Of a stretch of DNA of 64,000 bases, positions 1-11,069 are shown piece by piece. Position 1 is the stretch's first letter. Every line of letters begins with the position of its first letter. Both the position numbers and the translations under genes were made by a program. The stretch is from Ochotona curzoniae (taxonomy: Eukaryota > Chordata > Mammalia > Lagomorpha > Ochotonidae): positions 20,575,501-20,639,500 of the forward strand of contig NW_024466512.1 of NCBI RefSeq assembly GCF_017591425.1, read 5' to 3'. The notes below the pieces were generated by a model. The model had not been told where the DNA came from. It ran no database searches and saw only the letters and a list, made by a program, of their open reading frames with translations.

Positions 1-218
1 CACACTCACTGTCCACCGAGCCTCTGGGACAGCTTTTGTATTTAATAGTCTGGTCAACAATGATTCCAGATGATTTCTCTGGTCCAAGGCCATATCCCTA
101 GTGACTCGTAGAGCAGGAAGGCAACCCTGGCCTCCTACCCTTCCCCTGCGTGAGCTCACACCTGGCTCCCTGCACTCTGAGGTTCTGCCTTCAATCACAG
201 CCCGGGGGCAATACCCAC

Positions 219-300
219 CCCATAAAACCCGGTGACTCCTGACTCCCTCCGACAGTTCAAGGCTGGCATAGACGTCACTGAAGTAGAGCTCCCCACCATG
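219..300 (-). CDS. AS3MT: AS3MT exon 7
   Basis: Reads HGGELYFSDVYASLEL then SEGVRSHRVLW in phase 0 after a 'tttcag' acceptor, and ends in ATGGG before a GTGGGT donor, which splits the next glycine codon after its first base. This is the last AS3MT exon in the window. Confidence 0.9.
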
Positions 301-3300
301 CTGAAAGAGAGCTGTGTTAGTTCAAACAAGGTTACAGATTACATTGATCCCAGATAAAAATGGCATGAGAGAACAAAGTCAAGTTTGAAAACAAGGGGAA
401 TGTTTGCGCTGACCCTCCCACCAGCCACTAATAGCTGCCTCCCCAGTTGCAACCAATGGCAAGCCTCAGGGTTGTATTTTCAGAGACCTATGCAACAGGT
501 ACTAAAACTGCTAGGAGTTGCTCTTCTACATAAAGATACCAGGTTATCCCTCATTTTTAAAAATCAATCTAGGGCCTGGCATGGTAGCCTAGTGACTAAA
601 GTCCTCGCCTTGAACGTGCCGGGATCCCATATGGGTGCCAGTTCTAATCCAGGCAGCTCTACTTCCCATCCAGCTCCCTGTTTGTGGCCTGGGAAAGCAG
701 TCAAGGACAGCCCAAAGCCTTGGGACCCTGCACCCACGTGGGAGACCTGGAGGAAGTTCCTGGCTCCTGGCTTCGGATCGGCACAGCACCGGCCGTTGCG
801 GTCACTTAGAGAGTGAATCATTGGAGGGAAGATCTTCCTGTCTGTCTCTCCTCCTCTTTGTATATCCGACTTTGTAATAAAAATAAAATAAATCTTTTTT
901 AAAAAAATCAATCTAATACACAGGTTGCCTTAGGTTGATGAGTAAGTAGCGAAAGAAAACCAGCATCCCATAAATTCCTATCCCCTAAAAACTATATCAT
1001 TTTCTGATAAAGGTTACTTGGTTTTATAACAAATTATGTATATTTACTTGAAAGGCAGAGTTAGAAAGTTGGGGGGGGGGGGTCAGAGAGCTTCTATCCT
1101 CTGGTTCACTCCCAAATGGCTATAAGGGCCAGGGTTGGGTTACACTGAAGCCAGGAGCTTCTTCCAGGTCTCCCACACAGGTGCAGAGACCCAGGCATTT
1201 GGGCCATCTTCCACTGCTTTCCCAGGTGCATTAGCAGGGAGCTAGGTCAGAAGTGGAACAGCTGGCACTAGAACCAGCCCTCATATGAGATGCTGGCACC
1301 ACAGGCAATGGCTTTACCTACTACACTAGAATACCAGACCCATAATAGAATATGTTTTTAAAATATTACCCTTAAAATCTAAGGCAAATAGGGGCCAGTG
1401 TGATGGCTCAACTGGCAAATCCTCCACCTGCAGAAACCAGCATCCCATATAGGCACTGGTCATGTCGCAGCTACTCCACTTCCCAGCCAGCGCCCTGCTC
1501 GTGGCCTGGGAAAGCAGCAGAGGATGACTCAAAGCCTTAGGACCCTGCACCCACATGGGAGACCTGGGAGAAGCTACTGGTTCCTGGCTTTGGATCAGCT
1601 CAGTTCCAACCATTGTAGCCACTTGGGGGATGAACCAGTGAATAGAAGATCTTTCTCTGTTCTCTCCTTCTCTCTGTAAATCTATTTTTCCAATAAAAAA
1701 TAAATAAATTTTTTAAAAATCTAAAGCAAATGAATAAGCAGGAACTTGAAATCGTAGGTAATAAGTACAGAGATCTGGAGTCTACAATGTCTCTTTTTTC
1801 ATAGCTACACCTGGGCAAGGACTGTGAGCTGGCCTATACAACCCCATCTGAACAAACACAGCATTTAACTGTTAGCTACACAGACGCTGCTGTCTGAGCT
1901 TCAACACGGTGCCACAACCCGAATCTCCGACTCTTGTGTCTTTTATGAGACACAGCTCAGAGACCTATGCAAGCCATGCCACTTCTGCAAGTTCTCTTCT
2001 AAAAAACAGTCCACCTTCTTTCACTTTCCAGAGAGCTGAAAGTCCTAACAGATAAAGAGGAAGTTGGGGCATCCGTTTGGCCTAGGGGCTGAGCTGTCTG
2101 CATGCTGCCATCTCTGGCTTCCTTGCTAAAGCAGACCCTGAGCCACAGCAGTGATGACTCAAGTCACAATTCCTGCCACCCATAGACAGGACCTGGCTGA
2201 GTCCCTGGCTCCTGGCTTCAACCCTTCAGCTGTCAGCAAGCACTCAAGGGGTGAACCAGTGAAGAGTGCTCACTCACTCTCTCTTGCTGCCTCTCAAATA
2301 AAACATTTTCAAAGCAGAAGAGTAGGTTGCTCTTGGAAACAGTGCTGGCGCTGGAACAGCATGTCCGTGGCCCACTTGGGTCACCAGCTCCACAGGTCGG
2401 GGCTTCCCAGGTTCACGTGCAGCAGCAAGATGCCCAGGCTCTCAGCTTGAGCTACAGTCCTGAGCCTGGGATGTGTTGCCAGCTCAGAAGGAGAAGAAAC
2501 CATAGCCAGGGCACCCCGGGCTGCCCTCTCCCTGCCACTTCGTTTTCATTGAGTTCATAAATGCAAAGCTTGGACTCGGTTTGAAGGGGACAGGAAAGGG
2601 CAGAAGGCTCAGCAAGCAGAGGTGACCAGTCCCTGCCCCTCTCACCTTCAGCACTCGGTAGGCCTCCTGCAGCACTTGCTGCTTATCAGGCACAAGGTTA
2701 ATGACACAGTTTGAGCTACAAAACAAAAACAAAACAAATGTCACATCCTGCAAATCACACGCTACTACGAGAGCTTCAAATCCTTTTAGCTCCTTCAGTG
2801 GCTCTCATCACTCTGTCAAGCCTTCACCATCCTCCCACGTTCCCCCTCCTCCTCTGCCTTTTCCCCCACAGTAAGAGATGGGCAGAATGTGTAAAAACCT
2901 CAGCACATCACTAGCAAGTTTGAAGGTGATGCAGAAAACCCAGGCAGGATTCTCACTGGCTTCTTACCTGATGTTCCTCCAGCCACAAAACCAGGCCCCG
3001 AATGCCTACTGTACCAGTGTTTCTTAAGCTCCATGGGAAAAGGCTAATGCCTCAAAGGCAGTCATCACTTGGGCATGAACTGAGAACTCAGAAGGGAAGC
3101 AGGGAATCCCACAATCTGCCAGGGAAATGATAACCATGTCCTACATGAGTATGGACGGACCACGCATGTGCCCGTGGTCCTGTGAGATGCTAACGAGCTG
3201 AAAAAATCCCATCACTAAGGAATGCTGTGACGTGGCTCTCGTGTGTGCTGATGCCCATGCAAGTTGTTTTGCATCACAACCAAATCATCTATTAATTATT

Positions 3301-5617
3301 TTCCCATGAACCTTTTAAAGTACTCTCATGTGTTCCATACAGCCTGAGTGTGTCATCGGGTACACCACCTCAGGCTGTATAAATTCATGCTATTCTGTGT
3401 GCAAATGACAAAACCATTTAACAATACATTGCTAAGTGATGCACAACCGTATTATAAAGACACCAGGTCAACGTGTACCATAGGAGCAGATTATGATCCT
3501 GCTGGCTTTTTGGGGCTCATTGGTTTACGGATAAACAAAGTAGATTTTCTCTTGGGCTAATATATTCTGCACTGCGAACCTCTCATATAAGCGCCATCCC
3601 TTTACTAAGACATTGCCAAGTTTAATTTGCTAGCCTGGATGAGAGACAGTTCAACAAAAAAAGTGATGGTCTGTGTGTTCAGAAGGCAACAGGCTACACT
3701 GTAGCAGTAAGGGCACAGACGTACATCACAATATCATAACTCTCATCCTTGATCCCGGCTTCCGCCAGCTTCTCAATGTAGCCGTGAATAAAAGTCACAT
3801 TGGGTGTTTGGAAGCCAAATTTTTCCATGTGATAGTCAAGATACTTTTTTGCCATTTCCACCTAAAGAAAGAGAAACACAGATTGAATAATTAACGTCTT
3901 TTCAAACTACACTGTTTTTCCCTTAACACTTTCCTATAACTATGGAAATCTTCTTCCCCATATTGAATATGTACACAAGGTTGCTATGGGCACACAGGCT
4001 ATACCACCGACTGGTATATACATCCCCACAACATGTTTGGCTGGAACAAACTTCTCACAGCTCAAAATCCAGCAGCTCACTGTGAGATCCAAATACTAAG
4101 AGCAAACTTCAGACTCCGTGCTTCCCCAAAAGAACCTGGAGCGGCCTGAGTATTCTGCCTCTGGGTCAGGAAGCAGGGGCCTGGGGGTGGGGAACAGAGG
4201 CCAGCTGGCTGTGGTGAGCAGTGGCCTTGGTCCACCATCCTTGAAGAGGGAGGTGTTATCTCTCAAGAATGCCTCGGGAGTGCTCTCCTCCCTGCCCTCC
4301 ACCTCCTCACCTGCTCTCCAGTCATGTCAATCCCAGTGACATGCCCCTTATCACCGACCAGCTGACTGAGTGCATAGCAGTCTCGGCCGCTTCCACTGCC
4401 CAGATCCAAAACCCAGCAGCTCTGCAGACGCTCTGGGATGACCAGACCACAGCCATAATACCTGGGAAGTTCAAAGGTCACATGGCCAGAGGAGATTAGA
4501 AGACATGGCGCCACTCAACTGTGTACATCAATCCCCCCTCCCCTTTTCTTTTTTCATCTCTGTTGCTGTGTAGGTGTTCAATCTACCAAGCACAAAGCTG
4601 GAAGTATTCCCGCAGGACAGAACAGTACCTGCCTGATCCCGCATGGCTGAGCACAGCACCAGGTGCTCAGAGTTTAAATTCACCATCTATAAGATGTGCT
4701 GAGCAAATATACCTAGGCATTAATTAGCTCATGCATGGTATCTGGCCTGGCGCTGGGCATTAAGGAAGGAAGAAAAGTAAAGAGACTTCTGATCCCAATA
4801 TGGGGATGTCAAACACAAGCCCAGACAGCACATGACATACTGATGGATGAGTGGCACGGGGAGCAAGGGCTGGGCAGACTGGAGAAGAGGGGGCTCCAGG
4901 GGCCCCAGAAACCTTCGTGAAGTAGGCAGGGCACCAGGGAAAGCATTGCAGATGGATAACTGTTGGCTGAGCAAGGAAAGGAAAAGCTCAGAGGGAGGAC
5001 CAAGCTGTGGGCCCTCTGAAACATCAGGTCCCAGGCATGGGACACACCCTGAGGGGGTGGGAGGGGTTCTTCAGGGTTAGACAAGACAGCCAGGCGGCAT
5101 GGAGGGGCCGAGCTGGATTGGCACCAACCATCTCTTGGAAAGGCTGTCACTGGGGGGGGATGCGGGGAAGGGGGCTCCAGTGCGGGGGTGGGGGGTGACA
5201 TAGGGCATTCTACCGCAAGGCTACTTCCTCGTGCACATTCCGCAGGGCCTCCCGGACGTGCGCAGGCATAGGCCCAGCTGGAGTGACACAAGCATTGGCC
5301 TGGAGGTCCGCGGAGGTCTTCAGCACCTTTCCGTAGTACTCCTGACCAGTGAAAAACGAGGGCCAGAAAGAGGAAACAAGAGTTAGCGAGCAGGTGTGCC
5401 GCGGCCATCCCCGACTACACCCCATCCGCCCCACCAACCCGGCAGGCTGAACTCGGTTCCCTGCCAAGCTCTAAGCCAGCGCCGGCCCTGCCCCCACTCG
5501 AGGCGAGCACCAGGAGCGTGGGCCTCTAGGACTTCTACAGGCCCCGGATTCCCTGCTGAGGCCCCGCGGCTCTCACCTGCACGTCCCTCAGGATCTCAGT
5601 GTCGCTGGAGGTGGCCA
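219..5617 (-). CDS. AS3MT: Arsenite methyltransferase AS3MT, exons 2-7 (3' part outside window)
   Basis: AS3MT transfers methyl groups from S-adenosylmethionine to trivalent arsenic in the cytosol. Six coding exons on the minus strand give residues 1 to about 204 of a protein that is about 375 residues long in human: 5577-5617, 5214-5341, 4311-4461, 3725-3861, 2646-2715 and 219-300. All have AG acceptors and GT donors and the reading phases join. Visible landmarks are the SAM-binding motif DLGSGSG (residues 76-82), the arsenic-site cysteines Cys32, Cys61, Cys72 and Cys156 (SNCVINLVPDKQQ), and the HGGELYFSD strand. The third arsenic-binding cysteine of the family (Cys206) falls in the next exon, outside the window. 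The ATG is divided between exon 1 (A) and exon 2 (TG). The exon sequences closely match mammalian AS3MT as I know it. The neighbour upstream on the same strand is BORCS7, as in human. Exons 8 onward should lie left of base 1; nothing in 1-218 looks coding. Confidence 0.95.
572..899 (+). repeat. C-type SINE in AS3MT intron 7 side
   Basis: Starts gggcctggcatggtagcc and ends in an (aaataaa)-type tail. A target-site duplication (aaaaatcaatcta) flanks it at 558-571 and 903-915. Confidence 0.9.
1030..1326 (-). repeat. Old C-type SINE with a poly-G tract
   Basis: Diverged minus-strand copy. A run of 12 G (1071-1082) interrupts the tail-side region, a probable unstable mononucleotide tract. Confidence 0.8.
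1391..1721 (+). repeat. C-type SINE
   Basis: Full-length copy with flanking duplication (aaatctaaggcaaat at 1375-1389; aaatctaaagcaaat near 1719-1732). Confidence 0.88.
2066..2312 (+). repeat. Degenerate C-type SINE
   Basis: Only patches of the consensus remain (ctggctcctggcttca, gtgaaccagtg, a [14 protein letters not shown]). An old copy. Confidence 0.55.
2646..2715 (-). CDS. AS3MT: AS3MT exon 6 (catalytic Cys156)
   Basis: Seventy bases encoding SNCVINLVPDKQQVLQ and then EAYRVLK, with Cys156 of the arsenic site as the third residue. The acceptor is 'gtag' and the donor is GTGAG. The first base completes an isoleucine codon begun in exon 5. Confidence 0.95.
3290..3490. repeat. Ancient interspersed-repeat relic in AS3MT intron 5
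   Basis: The stretch with 'caaatgacaaaaccattt' and 'gctaagtgatgcacaacc' resembles an old placental repeat that I cannot name. It also holds a 10-bp hairpin stem, acagcctgag (3341-3350) against ctcaggctgt (about 3369-3378). The rest of intron 5 (2716-3724) shows nothing recognisable. Confidence 0.35.
3725..3861 (-). CDS. AS3MT: AS3MT exon 5
   Basis: 137 bases (45 codons plus two bases), the same length that the human protein implies. It encodes VEMAKKYLDYHMEKFGF and then FIHGYIEKLAEAGIKDESYD, part of the methyltransferase fold. The acceptor is 'ctttag' and the donor is GTACGT. Confidence 0.95.
3862..5213. other. AS3MT introns 4 and 3, no gene or repeat recognised
   Basis: Outside exon 4 (4311-4461) this is ordinary intronic sequence. 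The open frames crossing 4809-5408 on the minus strand are read-through of exon 3 into intron and have no family resemblance. Confidence 0.5.
4311..4461 (-). CDS. AS3MT: AS3MT exon 4 (SAM-binding motif I)
   Basis: 151 bases encoding YYGCGLVIPERLQSCWVLDL followed by GSGSGRDCYALSQLVGDKG and TGIDMTGEQ. It carries Cys61, Cys72, Cys85 and the glycine-rich SAM-binding loop. The acceptor is 'cccag' and the donor is GTGAGG. Confidence 0.95.
5214..5341 (-). CDS. AS3MT: AS3MT exon 3
   Basis: 128 bases encoding EYYGKVLKTSADLQANACVT and then MPAHVREALRNVHEEVAL; it includes Cys32. The last two bases CG pair with the first G of exon 4 to make arginine 57. The donor is GTAGAA, which is weaker than the others. 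Confidence 0.93.
5577..5617 (-). CDS. AS3MT: AS3MT exon 2 (start codon split at its 5' edge)
   Basis: Forty-one bases: TG followed by 13 codons giving ATSSDTEILRDVQ. Joined to the final A of exon 1 it yields M-ATSSDTEILRDVQ, which aligns with the human N-terminus (MAALRDAEIQKDVQ). The acceptor is 'tcggcag' and the donor is GTGAGA. Confidence 0.85.
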
Positions 5618-5804
5618 CTGCCGACAGAGAGGGGGGAGGGGGAGAAAAGGCAGCTGTGGGTCGGGCAGGGGGAGGGCATGCAGCGGACAGGGAAGTAGTG
5701 CGGGAAGGGCCAGCCGCGCTCGGGCTCTTGGTTGGCCCCAGGAGGAGGGGTCTCTGCGCCTGCCTTGGGGGGCCGGGGCGGGCTGGTGAGGGGCGCACAC
5801 TTAC

Positions 5805-5900
5805 TGTCTGTCTGCGGGCCCTGCGACGCTGCACCTTGGCCCCAGCAGGCGGGTCCGGATCCCGCGCGCCAGAGGCCCCGCCCCGGCGCAGGCTGCTCCG
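5805..5900 (-). other. AS3MT: AS3MT exon 1 (5'UTR plus the A of ATG); upstream end estimated
   Basis: The sequence ends '...cagacagaca' directly before a consensus GTAAGT donor at 5804-5799. Splicing to exon 2 creates ATGGCC. Everything else in this exon is untranslated; the transcription start is not determinable from sequence, so the upstream limit is a guess within the CpG-rich stretch. Confidence 0.65.
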
Positions 5901-5910
5901 TGCACTTGCA

Positions 5911-6917
5911 CCAGCGCCCTTCGGCATTACCAGCTGAATCAGTCATTTGGGCCTAGAGGCCCGTGCTCAAGTTTAAAGAATGAATTCAGCCTTTCTCAAT
6001 CTACTGTTTAAAAGCAGATTACTGAGATCTAATTGGCATTCGGAGAAGTAGGGTTCTGGGTATTCTGAAGAACCGGGACAAGCCCTATAACGAAAGCTAG
6101 AGTAGTTCCCCGGCCCGGGTTGTTTCTGCCTTCTTTAGAATCAATCCCCTCTTTTCCCACCGCCGCCGCTCCAGAATGTTCTACAGATGAAATCCTTACC
6201 GTGTGTAATTGTTCTGTTTGGGGTGTACTTAGGTAAGCAATATTGCTATATTTGTTTCCACCTCTGGTACTTTTGGGACAATTTGTTGAGTAGGAGCCTG
6301 GAGGGAGTAAGGGGGAAAAAGCACCTGCTGGAGGAGCCCCGCATTTTACACACAAAGTCCCACCCATCACCCGGATCACTTTATAGGTGGTTCCTGCCTT
6401 GCCCCAAGGAAGTCACCCTTGGGGTGCTCCTCTGCCTGGAGTCAGGCGGGCTGACAACACTGGGTGCCTAAACCTTAGGAGGGATTTTCTCTACTGTGTA
6501 CCTTGTTAGAACTGGACGCATTCCCTTCCAAGCCCCCATCTGAATACAGGCTGAGCTCACAGCCCTTTCCTGAAATGCCCTCCTGGTCTATCTTCCAAGG
6601 GATGCCCACCGACCTGTCAGCTGTGTTCTCTCTATCCGGCTATGGGGCCCTGCTTTCCTGTCTGAATGGCTGGGTGCTAGCCCTCAGACTCCACCTGGAG
6701 AGCTGCCCATCCATGCTGACGGATGCCCCGCCCCCACTTGACCTTGTCACTCTTCTTTATCTTACCACTCCTGTCTCATGCCTCAACTCCTTCTTGTATG
6801 AAAAAAATCTCTATTCCACCCTTCTCTAACAAAAATCACTTAGATTTTTGGCAAGCATATAAATGGTGAGAACACGCCTAAATGTTAGTTTTCAATATAT
6901 TCTCTCCACAAAATGAG
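5911..6917. other. Unique sequence upstream of AS3MT
   Basis: AT-rich after the CpG-rich region. No exon, SINE or other repeat is recognised; the short open frames here have no recognisable domain. Confidence 0.45.
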
Positions 6918-7215
6918 GTTCTGGCTGAGCCTCCGCCAGCAGTGCTGGCATCCCATATGGGCACCGGCTCATGCCCCAGCTGCTACACTTCTGATCCTGC
7001 TTTCTGCTTGAGACCTTGGAGAGCAGTGGAGGAAGGTTCAAGTTCCTGGGAGGAGCCCCTGGCTGGGAGGAAGCTCCCGGCTCCTAGCTTTGGATCAGCT
7101 CAGCTCCAGCTGTGGCAGTCTTTGGGGGAGTGAACAAGCAGATGGGAGATCCTTCTCTCTGTTTGCCTCTCTCCTTCTAATTCAGATTTCAAATAAAAAT
7201 GAATTTTTTAAAAAG
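6918..7215 (+). repeat. C-type SINE
   Basis: Diverged copy with 'gctggcatcccatatgggcacc' type core and a 'ttcaaataaaaatgaa' tail; the central part carries a small local duplication (cctgggaggagcccctggctgggagg). Confidence 0.8.
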
Positions 7216-7711
7216 TAAAATGTTTTATTTATTTATGTAGGGGAGGGAGAGACAGAGTGAGTAAACTCCCATCCAATGACTCAACTCAGCAAATACCCTC
7301 GATGGCCAGGGCGGAGGGAACTCAAGCTGGCAAGGACCCAACCACACATGCCATCCAAGAAGGCACACTGGTGAGAAGTCATGGCTTAACCCTAGGCACT
7401 CTGACATGAACGAGGGGCTGGTGCTCCACCTCTCTCACAGGCCGAACGGCTGCCCCGGCTTTTCTCCTCTGCGAGGGGTACTGCGGTAGGAAGTTAGGCA
7501 AAGGGCTGTGCCACTTTCACTTGTGCTTATTAAATTATCTTTAGTCTGCGGTTTATTCACAAGGCTCATTTGATAATCCTCAAAAACACTTAACCACACA
7601 GAGATAAACTGCAAACCACTATCAAATACACTGAGTTACTCTCCTACTTCTCCTTCACTGTGTCTAATGTGCTGGGCTGATTTTACGACAGACAGTGATG
7701 GCTCCAATGCC

Positions 7712-8029
7712 GGGCCCGGCACAGCAGCCTAGTGCCTAAAGTCCTCACCTTGCATGTGCTGGGATCCCATATGGGTGCCAGTTCATATCCTAGCTGCTCC
7801 ACTTCCCATCCAGCTCCCTGCTTGTGGCCTGGGAAAGCAACAGAGAATGACCCAAAGCTTTGGGACCCTGCACCCGCGTGGGAGACCCGGAAGAAGCTCC
7901 TGATCACCTCACCCTGGCCATCGTGGCTACTTAGGGAGTGGACCAGTGGATGGACGATCTTTCTGTCTCTCCTCCTCTCTGTAAATCTGACTTTCCAATA
8001 AACATATATAAACTTTTTTTTAAAAAAAA
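7712..8029 (+). repeat. C-type SINE
   Basis: Begins gggcccggcacagcagcc and ends in a long A/T-mixed tail; an internal deletion removes about 30 bases around the 'tcctggcttcggatc' segment. Confidence 0.88.
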
Positions 8030-8119
8030 TCAGATATCCTTTTCCAACAAAGTGTATAAATCTTTTAAAATAAAATGAAGGTATTTCTGTGATCATCTGT
8101 AATTCAGAATGTTGGTTTT

Positions 8120-8335
8120 GTTTAGGAGAAGGTGGGGCAGAGACGGCAGGCAGGTGCTTTCCCACCTGCTGGCTCATTCCTTGTCAATTATGAAGTATGT
8201 GAGTCACTAATGGTACTCTCCCTGTGTGAGCAGAAAGCTGGAATTAGGAGCCAAAGCTGGGAACCAAACCCAAATACGCCAACATGGGACATGATCATCT
8301 TAACTGATATCTTAGCTACTACGTCAAGCATGATC
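8120..8335 (-). repeat. Degenerate C-type SINE
   Basis: Old minus-strand copy, recognised from 'gagcagaaagctgga' and 'accaaacccaaatacgcc' blocks matching the SINE 5' half. Confidence 0.5.
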
Positions 8336-8521
8336 TTTGTACAGAATACCTTGGTAGTTGAACATTTTTTGCATAGAATTTGAACTTTCATCATTTTAAA
8401 AAGACTAACCCTATAGCAAATTCTCCACAACCCAGACATTACTTAATGAAATCATTTTTTTCATGGTTTTTGAGCACCATTTAACTTTATGTGTACTGTT
8501 TATTTTAAAATTTACCAAATT

Positions 8522-8838
8522 GTGAGGCTGACGCACTAGTGTGGTAGGCTAAGCTTCCGTCTTTGGCTCCAGGATCCCATATGAGTGCCAGTTTGTGTTC
8601 TAGCTGCTCCATTTCCAATCCAGCTCCTGTTTATAACCTGGGAAATCAGCAGGGGATGGCTCAAGTTCGTGGACCCATGCACCCATGTAGGAGACCTGGA
8701 GGAAGTTCCTGGCTCCTGCCTTCAGATCAGCTCAGCTCTGGTTATTGCGGCCAACTGGAAAGTGAACCAGCGGATGGATGATCTCACTCCTTCTCTGTAA
8801 CTCTACCTTTCAAATAAAATGTATCTTTTTCAAAAAAT
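8522..8838 (+). repeat. C-type SINE
   Basis: Full-length diverged copy with a 'caggatcccatatgagtgcc' core and a 'ttcaaataaaatgtatc' tail. Confidence 0.83.
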
Positions 8839-8993
8839 AGCAAATTGTATATTCATTTCCCTCTGTTCTCACATTCTGGCTCTTTCCTTTTATGTATCTT
8901 AGTATTATGTTCTTCCTAGTGACTCAGTACAGCACTATCAAGTTTCCAATAATTAGTGTACCTTTTATTTCCTTTTTAAAAAAGATTTATTTA

Positions 8994-9322
8994 GGGCCTG
9001 GCGGCGTGGCCTAGCAGCGAAAGTCCTCACCCTAAATGCGCCAGGATCCCATATGGGCGCCAGTTCTAATCCCAGCTGCTCCGCTTCCCATCCAGCTCCC
9101 TGCTTGTGGCCTGGGAAAGCAGTCGAGGACAGCCCAAAACCTTGGGACCTTGCACCCATGTGGGAGACCCAGAAGAGGTTCCTGGATTCTGGCTTCGGAT
9201 CGGCACAGCACCAGCTGTTGCAGCCGCCTGGGGAGTGAATCATCGAACGGAAGATCTTCCTCTCTGTCTCTCCTCCTCTCTGTATATCTGACTTTGTAAT
9301 AAAAATAAATAAATCTTTAAAA
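8994..9322 (+). repeat. C-type SINE
   Basis: Well-preserved copy starting gggcctggcggcgtggcc and ending aataaaaataaataaatc. Confidence 0.9.
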
Positions 9323-9436
9323 ATTTTTTATTTTTTTATTTTTATTTTTCTATATATGCACTCACTGTTTTTAAAAATATCTTTTCTATTATTAAGAAAA
9401 CTTAGGCTACAGCTTCATTTTAACCTTTTTAAAAGA

Positions 9437-9718
9437 GTTATCTATTTGAAAGGCATAGTGACACAGAGAGAAGACAGAAAAAAACAAAGATCTTCCATCT
9501 GCTGGTTCACTGCCCAAATGACTGCAGCAGCTAGAGCTGGGCCAGTCTGAAGCCAGGAGCCAGGAGCTCCATCCAGATCTCCTGTGTAGATGGCAGGACA
9601 CTTGGGTCACTGTCTTCTCCCTTCCGGGCACTTTAGCAGGAGACTGGATCAGAAGCAGAGATAGGGCCCGGCACCATGGCTTGATTGGTTAAACCTCTGC
9701 CTTGCAAGCACCAGGGTC
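9437..9718. repeat. Two C-type SINE fragments in opposite orientation
   Basis: A minus-strand copy (9437-9661) is followed at once by the first 50 bases of a plus-strand copy (9664-9716, gggcccggcaccatggc), which is cut short after 'gcaccaggg'. Confidence 0.7.
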
Positions 9719-9790
9719 ATTTAAAAATGTTTAGAGAATAAAAGCAGAAGTAAATGCCTTTCACTTTCTTAATATCTAATTAAAACAGAA

Positions 9791-10101
9791 AAGATTTCTT
9801 TTTATTTGAAAGGCATATTTACAGAGAGAAACAAACACAAAGAAAAGGTCTTCGATCTATTGATTCACTCCCCAGATGACTGACTGCAATAGACTGAGCT
9901 GAACTGATCCAAAGCCAGAAGCTGGAGGCCTCTTCCAGGTCTCCCCCTGCATACAGGATCCCAAGCACTTGGGTCATATTCCACTGCTTTCACAGAATAT
10001 AAGCAGGGATCTGGATTGGAAGTGGAGCAGCAAGGACACAAACTGGCACCCAAACGGTAATGCTGGCACCATTAGATTGTTGAGACACAGTGCTGGCCTC
10101 C
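9791..10101 (-). repeat. C-type SINE
   Basis: Older minus-strand copy ending 'cacagtgctggcctcc'. Confidence 0.78.
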
Positions 10102-10116
10102 TTACATCTAAATTTT

Positions 10117-10421
10117 TTTAAAGATTTATATATATATACATATTTTTTTTTGAAAGGCAGAGGTACTGAGGAAGAGAGAGATCCTTTGTCTGCAGTTCAT
10201 TCCCTAAACAGCCACAACAGCCAGTACTAGGTTGATCCAAAGCCAGAAGCCTGAGCTCCCTCCAGACCCCCAACACGAGTGCAAGTCCCGAGGCTCTGGG
10301 CTATCCTCCACTGCTTTCCCAAGTCAGCAGAAGGGAGTCAGAAGCAGAGCAGCTGGGGCTTGAACTGGTACCCATACAAGATGCTGGTGCCTCACGCAGA
10401 ATGCCATGGCACCAGTCCCAT
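10117..10421 (-). repeat. C-type SINE
   Basis: Older minus-strand copy lying head-to-tail with the one before it, with an AT-rich tail of (ta) steps near 10128-10143. Confidence 0.78.
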
Positions 10422-11069
10422 CATTTTTCATCTTAAGTTAATGTGTATATGTACAATGAGAGAATAATTGTGAATCTGATATGTGTTAACTTGATGATGC
10501 ACAGTATGAATTAAGCTGATTTTCATTTCCTTGCTTTTGGTGAAAACACTATTTTTTTATGTTAGCTTTCTCTCAGCCCCTTAGTAGATGAAGAATGTGG
10601 GGTCCTACAACAAACAGGGTTCTATTTTAAATCCAAACAGAGTAAAGACACCCAGCTAGGCTAACAGACTACTGGCGATGTTACTCAACAAGATGCATCC
10701 TCAGATGCTGGGGTTTCCACTGTGGTGCAGCCCCAGGCTGTAATGCTCTCCCTAACTCAACTGCTTTGACATTGGGCAACAATGTGATAACGAGTGAACT
10801 TGCCAATGATTAGCAGAATTACAAAATGAAGCCAAGGTCACTTAATCAAAGGTCACAGCAGCAAAGAAACCCTCGGAATGCAGGTCAAGGCAAGAGGCCA
10901 CAGCTGGCCAGATAGGACCCCATTTGCCTGGCTTCCATATAGGCTTCACCCCCAGCAGATAATGTGTCTCCTTTGAGTCTAATGGGAAAACCGCTGTTAC
11001 CCATGACCATGAAATCATTGTGTGAGAGAAAGATGAAAAGAAAAATGTTTTTAAAAATATCAAACAATC

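Larger units (their letters stand above)
5560..5910. promoter_or_regulatory. AS3MT: CpG-rich promoter region of AS3MT
   Basis: Dense CpG dinucleotides and a GC-rich composition cover exon 1, intron 1 and exon 2, in contrast to the surrounding AT-rich, repeat-laden DNA. No TATA box is seen upstream of exon 1. This is the usual look of a housekeeping-type CpG-island promoter. Confidence 0.6.

Noticed and set aside
1..218. A further AS3MT coding exon at the left edge
   Set aside because: No stretch here encodes the conserved segment with Cys206 that must follow exon 7; it is intron.
4809..5408. A 199-codon minus-strand open frame
   Set aside because: It is a shifted reading of AS3MT exon 3 and its intron; the true exon is in another frame.
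5535..5946. Alternative AS3MT starts at ATGs in the CpG-rich 5' region
   Set aside because: These frames run through GC-rich leader and intron and do not join in frame to the conserved N-terminus; the split ATG does.
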